From Nocardia araoensis NBRC 100135 (GTDB taxonomy: Bacteria; Actinomycetota; Actinomycetes; Mycobacteriales; Mycobacteriaceae), in contig NZ_BAFR01000034.1 of the NCBI RefSeq assembly GCF_000308435.1, forward strand, positions 124,001 through 188,000: DNA of 64,000 nt. The letters run 5' to 3'. Within the stretch, counting starts at the first letter, position 1. Each line of letters starts with the position of its first letter. A program made the translations under genes and the position numbers. A model generated the notes under the pieces. That model saw nothing but the letters and a program-made list of their open reading frames with translations. It was not told where the DNA came from and did no database searches. Shown piece after piece: positions 53,101 to 62,100 of the stretch.

Positions 53101-56100
53101 CTCGAGATCTTCGAGATCTTCGAGATATCGCGACCGGTGGACGAGTGGATGATGAACTTCACATTTCCACCCATGGTGTCGGTTTTCGCGCTGGTACTGA
53201 CGAACGCGGGCTCCGTGATGACCTGCCGGCGCCGGTACCTCGCCAAGAGCCGGACGAGCTCTCCGGGTGACACGGAGATCTGCCGTTCTACCACGCCGTT
53301 GTACAGAGGAAGTGTGTGCAGCGCGGTAGTGATGCCTTGGATCAGGTGGTGGTATTTGCTGATCCGGGCAGGATCGCCGGACCGGAGAGCGGCGTTCATC
53401 TCGAAGTAGTAGAGATTGCCGGTATATGTGCGGATCGCGACGTATCCAGGAAGCAACCGCTCGTCCAGACCCGGGTGGTTCCTTCTCACCATCTCCGCGT
53501 GGTCGAAGTAGTCGTCGCCGATTGCGTCATACACGTTGCGGAACGCGGCGAGTGGACTCCAGGGTTGCCGAGGTGGCTGAGAATCCAGACGATCGAAGAG
53601 AGCGGGAAGTTGCGCGGTGAGTGCGGAATGGACTTCACCCTGGGCCGCCAGCGCCTCCAGCTCGTCGCGGGTGAGCCATGCGGCCTGTTCGGTCTCGACG
53701 CCATCGCTGACGACGCGGAACCGTTCGGGCGTATCGGCGAGGAAGATGGTGTAGGTCCAGTTCTTGGGCCTTCCTCGCGCCGCGCGGGCAACCGAGGTAT
53801 CGACCAGTCGCAGGTTCCGAGCGTCGCTTTCGCGCACGCCGAGTTCTTCGATGAGTTCACGGGTGGCACCCTGGACGGGAGTTTCCTTGGAATGCAACGC
53901 GCCGCCCGGAAGCTGCCAGTTTCCCTGGGAATAGGCCGGCGTCGACTTCGCGACCAAGTACCTGGCGGTCCCGGTGCTGTCGACATGCCTGATCAATACG
54001 CCCGCCGCTCCGAATTTTCCCCAAACCCCGCGGGCGACTTCCCCATCACCCGAAACCCCGCGGTCGACGGCAAGCCGGAACGGATGTTCGAGTTCGTAGG
54101 TGGTTTCTATCCAGTTCAACAAGCGTGGCGGCACCGGTTCACCGTTGCCGTCGAGGAAGAGGGCCCGGGCAGGCCGACCCTGGGCGTCCGCGTGGAACGG
54201 AATCACGCCGTCGCTCGCGCCGGGGTCGATCCGTACGACCTTGTTGTCGTAGCAGTGCAGGACGAACGGCCGCGCATGCTCGTCTCCGCTGTCGACGACC
54301 ACCGATGCGTCATCTCCGAGTTGCCTGAGTATGGCATCGATGCGGTGCGAGGTGAACGGTTCTGTGAACCTGCCTCCCGACCTGGCTTCGAAGTCCGCCA
54401 TGGTGATCTCGGTTGAGGCGCTCGACTGCTCGGGCTGCGATATCACCTCCGCTCGATACAGATCGTTGATGATGCGGGCAGCCGATGCGCGGCCGTCGTA
54501 GGGGATGGACCGAGCCGTGCTGCCGCTGAGTACGCCCTCGTTGCCGCTGCTTTCCTGCAGGATCCCCGTTACCCGAGCTGTCTCTCTGTGGGCGCTTCCG
54601 CCATACAGCGCCGCGTGCACCTGGGCGTGCAGCAGGTCGGTCGCGGCGCCGTTCAAGCGGCGGATCTGGTCTTCGGCGATCATGTGTCGCTCGATGTCGC
54701 CGATCAGTTCTTTGCCGCGGGGGCCGGTGCGCACGGCGTAGGCATCGTCGAACGGATGGGTGGCCGCGATCTCGCGCAGCAATGCGCTGTCACTCGTCTC
54801 GGGGGCCAATTTCAGTAGCTGGGCGGCGAGATCACGTTTTTCGCGCAGTCTGACGAGCTCTGCCTCCGCGAGTCGTCTGGTGTGCGCCAAGCTCGTTTCC
54901 TCCGTCGGCGTCGTCTCGTCCGGATCGCCGAGGTCGATCGCGACCGGGTCGATGCGATCAGCGGTCGAGGTCGGCAGGGTATCGGAGGTAGTGGTTCGCG
55001 TCGTCGGCGTCACGCTCGCTGGTTGGATCGGCTCGACACCCGTCTCGGTCACGACCACGATGCCGCGCCGCTGCTGCGTCCAGCCGAGCTCGGTGGCGGC
55101 CGCCCGCACCCGGTTCGTCGTCTCGGGATTCGTACCGCCGCGACCGTTGAGCACGCGATCTGCCTGAGCCTTGCTCACCTGCGCCCGAGTGGCCACATCG
55201 TCGAGCGTCACTCGTCGGAGTTGGCCTCGGCTCAGCACCCGCGACACCAGCTCTGGTGGGAGTTCCCCGGCCAGCACGTGCGCGATCCGATACAGCGCGC
55301 CCTTGACGGTGCTCTGGCTGCGGCCCGTCGCTCGAGCGACTTCGGGTTGCGAGAGACCCTGCACCAGATACAGCTCGGCGTATTCCCACTCGGTGCCCGA
55401 GAGCTGCGAGTAGCACGGCCCCAGCACATCCGGGTAGTGCGCCGCGATCGCCTCGATCAAGAACATCGCCGAGCCGTCGGTCAGCAACACACCGACGGAC
55501 AGCAATGTCGCCAGCCGTGGCGCGGCGGCCTGCCGCAGCGCGGCGACCCGCGCCGGCGACAAATCCAGTGCCTTCGACTTCTCCTCGATGGTCAGCTCGT
55601 CGGAGTACAACAGGGCGCCGCCTGTTCGCAGGTCCCGCGGAAGTCGATTGATGCATTCCGTCAGCACTTCCGTTGGCGCTGATCGGATGATCCGAAACGC
55701 CCTGCCGCGGCGCGGATAGTCGGCGGTGCCCTCGTGGACCGCCGGGACCGGTGACCTCTCGTCTGGATTGTCCACCACGACGCCGGGACGTCTACTTGCC
55801 CATCCGAGCCGAGCGGCCTCCGTCCGAATCCGCTGCTCCGTCTTCGGATCGGCGTGTCCGCCCGCGAGTACCCGGCGCGCCGTCCCCTCGGCCACTCCGG
55901 CCCGAATGGCGATGTCCGCCAGAGTCACTCGACGAAGTGGGCCAGCCCTCAGATAGCGCCGCACCAATGTGGGCGGGAGTTCTCTCGCCAGTATGTGGGC
56001 AATTCGTCGCAGCAGCTTGTTGACGGTCGTCTGCTGGATACCCCGGGTCCTCGCTATGTCAAGTGTCGAAAGGCCCTGTGTCAGGTACTGATCGGCATAC

Positions 56101-59100
56101 TGCTGCTGGAGACGGGTCAGTCGCGGAAAACAGGCTGCCAATATCGCAGGCTCGTGCGCGTGGACCGCCTCGACCAGCAGTAGTTCCCAATTCTCCGATA
56201 ACAGCATTGCCGCAAGCAGGTCGGCGATGTCATGTTGGCGTTGTTGCACCGAGGTAGCCGGGCGGCCCAATCGTTCCGCCGTGACGGAGATGGACAGCCC
56301 CTCCAGGAGGAGCAGCGTTGCGACGTTCTGGTCTCCCTCGGAAAGGAACGGGATCAGGCGCCGCAACTCATCCTTCGACGTCCCGCGGACGAGCTGCAAC
56401 TCCCTACCTCGCTGGTGGTACGGCACTCGATCGTGATCGATGCGTACAAGGGGAACCGGCGAATTCGACGTCTGTTCGTCGCCATCGGCGACGATCCCGG
56501 TCCGTCCACGTCGCACACCGAGACGGCGCGCGGCCGCCCGGACCCGCTCGATCGTCTCCGGTCCGGCATCCGGATGCCCAGCGAGAATTCGTTTCACAGT
56601 TATCGTGCTGACTCCCGCTTCCCGGGCGACATCGACCTGGGTGGCCCGCCGGAGCGGTCCGCCACTCAGGTACCGCTCCACGACCTCCGGCGAGAGCGTC
56701 GAGGCCATACGCCGTGCGATGCGGTGCAGCATGCGGCGAACTCGCTTCGGCCTCCAGGCCAGCGCCGTCGCGATTTCGGGCACTGTCCGACCCTGCCGGA
56801 AGTATGACTCGAAAACTGCCTGCTCGGCCTCGGTTACCGGCCCCGTGACCGGTTCCAGCAGATCTCGGTCGTGAGCCCAGACCGCCTCGACCAGCAGCAG
56901 CATCTCCTCATCCGTGAGTCCGCTGGGATGCGGTTCGGAGCGCCGCAGAGCGGGAGATCCGACGTGGGACAACGCCATCGACACCGTGCGAACCGCGTTG
57001 TGCAGCCGCTTCCGGATGAGGTCGTTGTTGCGCCCGGTGGCGGCCGCGATGTCGGCCACCGTCTGCCCCATGAACCAGCGGACGAAGTATTCCCGCGGTC
57101 CGGTGCGAAGGCGTCGAACTACGCTGCCGAGCAGTTCGGGCCGCTCGTGCTGGGCTGTTCGAATCACGGCCACATCCGTGGCCAGGCGTTCGTCGTCCAT
57201 CGCAAGCGCTTCGCCGCCCTCGGCGAGCACCGAGGTGAGGTCTACGTCGTCGGCCGCGAGCGCGGCCAATGCCCTGATCAGCGGGCCGTGTTGCGGCATT
57301 TCCGTCGCGAACTTCCGGCCCAGCTCGGCACGTGCGCGAGCGATCAGGTTGTTCACTTCACTCGGCGCAACCCCCAGGTGGTCGGCTACCTCCTCTGGGG
57401 AGTAGCCTTCGACCGCGGTGAGCCAGAGCACTGTGCGAAATTCTTCGGGCATCGATTCGAACGCCAGACCGATAGGGGTCTCCTCGGAGATCTCCGGTGC
57501 TCGATCGCCGCCCAGCTGGATTCGATCGAGTGCGGCCATATCGTCGGTGGGGACCTGCCGGCCGGCGCGAGCGCTGGCGGCGTACGCCCGGTGACGAACG
57601 ACCGTGCGCAGGTAGGCGCCGAAACTGAGCTCTAGCCCGTCACCTCGGCGGATCCTCACGAGCAGGTCGGCGAAGCAGTCGGCCACGATGTCCTCGGCGT
57701 CGGATCGGTCGCGGACAATCTCCATGGCGGTACCGAGACCCCATCCGTAGTACCGCTCGTACAGCTCGCTGTAAGCGCCGGGGTCGCCCGCGCGAACTGC
57801 GGCGATCCGCTCTTGATCCCAGGCACGTTCCCGGCGCCACCGCTCGGGAATGTTCGCGTCGTCCCGGGCCTCGTGCGTGTTCGGCTGCGCGGGTGCGGGG
57901 TGCTCGGACTCGGTGTCATCGCCGAGGTTGACCGCGACCGGGTCGATGCCCCCGGGGCGGCGCGCTGATTTGTCGGCTTGCGATGTCTCATCGGTGATCT
58001 CGGTCGGCGCCGCGGAATCGCGCGAGGTGGCCGCGGCGGTGCTGTCGGCGTGGCGGGCGCGGATTGCTGCTTCCAGCCCGCTGCGCCCCTCGATGCCGAA
58101 CTTGGCGTAGATCGATGTGACGTACTTCCGCACCGCCCACGGCGTTACTTCGAGCTCCGTCGCGATTTCTTTGTAGTCCCTGCCTTCCACGAGTCGCGTG
58201 AACACCCGGAACTCTTGTCGGGTCGATCCGACTCGGGCGAGTTCGAGCGACCCGGCCACGTTCTGGTAGGCGACGCGTACGTTGTCAGGTATTTCTTGCT
58301 CGCCGATGTCTCCCATCGCCGATGTCTCGATGATTCCTCGCACCTCGTTCGCGATGGCGGACACGAGTTCCCGTCTGGTCATGCCCGGCAGGCCGTAGCG
58401 CAGGAAATCGGGCATGGACACGGGTGCGGTAGCCATGTCGATGTCCGGGAACTCATCCATGAGCTCCTGAATTCTCTTCACCAACGTCGCGTGGACTTTC
58501 GGGTCGAGGCGCAGGTAGTCCCAGATTTCCGTCAGATCCGACATCATCTGTTCGGTGTCGATTCCCAGGTCTCGAAGTTCCTGGGTCCATTCGTCGAACG
58601 AATCGATGCGCGCGGTGGTCGGCGGTGCCTGCAGCTCCGACCGAGAGTGTGGCACCACCTCTTTCCGAGTGCTGCCTGCGTTCCGCGCGGCCTCGGTGAG
58701 GGACGCTCTGTCCTTCCAGGGTGTCCAGCCGCCTGCTCGAGGCTCCGATGCGGTGGGATCGGGCCGTGAAAGGCGCACATCGAGCGCAGCGGTTTTCGGC
58801 GGCGTCTCGCTCTGTGCGGGTCGAGACCACGGGGTGGCGCCGGGCGTCGCGGTGCCCCGCGCTGATTGCTCCGCCGGTGTGTCGGGTTCGTCGGCGTCGC
58901 CGAGATCGATGGCGACAGGATCCGGACCCCGATCAGTTGGGGGTGCGTGCTCGTCGTCGTCCGCTGCCGTGGCAATTTCGCGATCGAACCGGGCCTGCCA
59001 TTGTTCGTCGGACTCACCGAGGAGAAGCGTGGGGGTGGGGTCCTGCTCCAGCTCGGTGAGCCATTGCGACAGGTTGTCCAGATAGTTGGTGACCACGTCT

Positions 59101-62100
59101 GGTCGACCGGCGCCGAGATCCTCAGCGGTCACGACGTTCAATTGCGCGTGCAGATGCAGTTTGACCAGCCCGTCCAAGGTGTTGACATAACGCCGGACGA
59201 GCGGATCGATATGGTCGGCATACTGCTGTTTCAGGTCGGTGACCGCACGGCGCCACTCCGACGGAGTCCAGTCGGCGCGCTCACCATCGAGTTCGAACTT
59301 GTCGGCGAGCTCATCACGCATCCGCCCCAGAATGTGCAGCACACCAGAAGGGCCGACGTGCGGTACTCCCGGATCCACCGCGTTCTCTTCGATTTTGGCG
59401 AGGATTTCGAGAACATCCGGGTAGGAGGATTCGTGCTCCAGCCGCGTGAATTCCGATTTCGCGTCGATGATCTTTCGCCGCATTTCTTGAATCCTGGCGC
59501 GCGGGTAATTGTGTTGCATCCATGTCGGCGTGCCGTCGATCGCCTTGACGAAATGGTTGACGAACCCCTCCTTCATCCACTTGGCATCGGTGAATCCATC
59601 TTTCTTCGTCCACGGAATTATGAATCCGTTGCTGTTGTCGATGGGGCGCAGATGTATACCGCGCTCGAGTAGCCAATTTCCGCCCTCGTGTCGATCCCAC
59701 GGACGGATCACGGAATCGCCGAGGCCCTGTCGCTGCGCAGCGGGTGTGTGAAAGAATCGCGCCCACTCGTCCTTGCCGCTTGCGGTGATCTTGTTGGCTT
59801 CGATTCCTGGCACGTACTCGACCAAGAACACGCGATCCTTGCGGCGCAAGAATCCTGGTGGTCGTGCGCCGGCGGCTTGGAGGATGATCGTCGAAAGCTC
59901 TTCGGCGTTGGCCTGAGTCTTGTCTCTCACATGCTTCTCGATAACCCGAAAGCCGTTGTTGTAAGTTATTTTGAAAACAAAGATCGAAGTCGTGTAATCA
60001 TCCGTGTAATCCTTGAGTAATTCTGGGGGCTTCCTGCCGGACCGTTCCGCTTCCTCGACCTTTTCTTCGAAGGATCGTTCATCGATGAGACCGTTCATCC
60101 ACGCTGCATCCTCGTGGTTTCGATAGAAGCGGAGTCCCGCTTCCGGCTCGTCGTGAACGCCCGACACGGGTTCGACGGTTACCTGATCGTCCGCCCCGAT
60201 CAATACCCGCTGGTACTCGATTGTCACGTTCTCGCGCGCTGCCCATTCCCGCAGGCCCGGTACTTGCAGATCCAGCAGGTTCTGCTGGCCGAGCAGCGGT
60301 GACGCCACCACGATCCGGCGTCCGGGCAGAACCCCGATCCCGTCGACCAACCTTCCTTGATCGTCGTGAACGGGTCGCAGGCCTTGCGCACGGAGCACTT
60401 CACGGGCGATGAGGACCGCCGATGCGGTGCGGACCTCGGCCGCGTACCGGTGAACGTTGTCGATGTGGGGCTTCAGGAAACCGAAATGCTCGCGGACCTC
60501 ACGCATCAACTGCACTTCGGTCAGCAGCTGAGCCGACTCCGCATCGAGCACCTGTCGGCGCAGCATCGTGGCGAACCGCAGGCGCTGTCCGGCGCGAAGT
60601 TCGTTGATGGCCCGTGCGATCTCCTCGGCTTCCGCGGCGTGGAGGTGCGTGGTGTCTTTCCCGGAGTCCCGGACCGGCCGCAGCGCTTCTTCCGCCACTT
60701 CCTCCAGTTCGTGCCGGGTTGCCTCGAGCAGGCGACGTATGCTGCGAGGCAACTCGATCGGCGCACCGGCGGGAGATCCGGTCACGTCGCCCGCCCATCC
60801 CTCCGGTGCGGGGCTGGGTGCGTCAGGTTCTTCTGGGTCGCCGAGATCGATGGCGACGGTATCCGGTCTGCGGGGTGCGCTCGGCGTGGTGTCTTCGCTC
60901 GCAGGTTCGTCGAAGACTCCGAGCCGCACGGCTTTCATCAGCATCGGAGTTCGCTTCGTCTCGCCGAGTACGGCCCCGATCCGGGCTCGGCGGCGCTTGA
61001 CGGTGAGCGTGGCCACGCTCAGCACCTCGGCGATGGCCTGATCCGTGAGGCCGTCGGCCATCAGCTGGAGAAGTTGTCGTTGCTCGCGGTCCAGGCGGAC
61101 CGTACCGGCTGGTGGTCGATTTCCGTCGTGGACGAAACCCTGCCGCTTGGCCGCCAGGACCGTCCGGATCGCGCCGGTGGTACCGAACTTCTTGGCCGCA
61201 CTCTTCTGGTAGTTCGTGACCGCCTTCGGGTCGACGTCCAGCCGTCGCCCGATCTCCGCAGGGGTCAAACCCTGGTAGATCAGGTTGAGCACTTCGAGTT
61301 CCCTGCTGGTGAGCCAGGGCGAGGACGTCGTCGCGGTGGGGCTGCTCGGTCGGTCGATCAGAGGTGCGCTGCTTGCGGCCCGCGCCGGTAGCTGGGCAGG
61401 AAAGTTCGCCGCGGTCGCCACCGCTGTGGCCAATTGGCGCGCTGCGACCCAGAGCGCATCACGATCGGATTCGGTGGCGTCGGGCGCGGTAGGTGGTGTG
61501 CCCGGACCCGTGGGCCAGAAGGCGCGGATCAAACGGTCACGCCGGTGGCTCGGCAACCCCTCCAGGATACGCCGCACGTCCGTGGTTCGGGCTTCGGCCA
61601 GCACCCGGACCAGTGGATCGGTTTGCTCGAGTCGTGCGCATTCGGCAACGAACTCCCGGATCCTGTACCAGGGGTCCGCGATACTGCGATGGTTCCAGAT
61701 GACCTCTCGCGCGATGTTGTTCAACCACAGCTCGATATTCCGGTTACCGAGCTGCCCGAGGCGTGCTATCGCCGTCGCGCACACCTCGTCGGCAATGTGG
61801 TGCGCGGCCTGCTGCCCGAAATCGGTTGCGAGCCCAGGCATCGCGGTCTCGAATCGTTGCCGGAGCACGGCGCGCGCGAGTTCCGGTCGTCCGCTCGCGA
61901 CATGCTGCTCGAGGACCTGCCGCAGCCGCAGTGCGCTGTCCCACGGGGTGCCGACTCTGCCGGCGGTGTTCGCCTCGTCAGTCGTGCCGTGCTGTGGGCC
62001 CGGCTGTGCCCCAGCGCCATCCGGCGAGTTCCGCGGCGCGGTGGTGCCGGGTTGTCGTGACCCGACCGGCGTGGCATCGGCTTCGTCCGGATCGAGGTCG

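Noticed and set aside
53900..54480. A papain-like toxin domain just before the Nudix domain (SVVVDSGDEHARPFVLHCYD)
   Set aside because: The His and a DP motif are suggestive, but no catalytic Cys in the right context could be identified.
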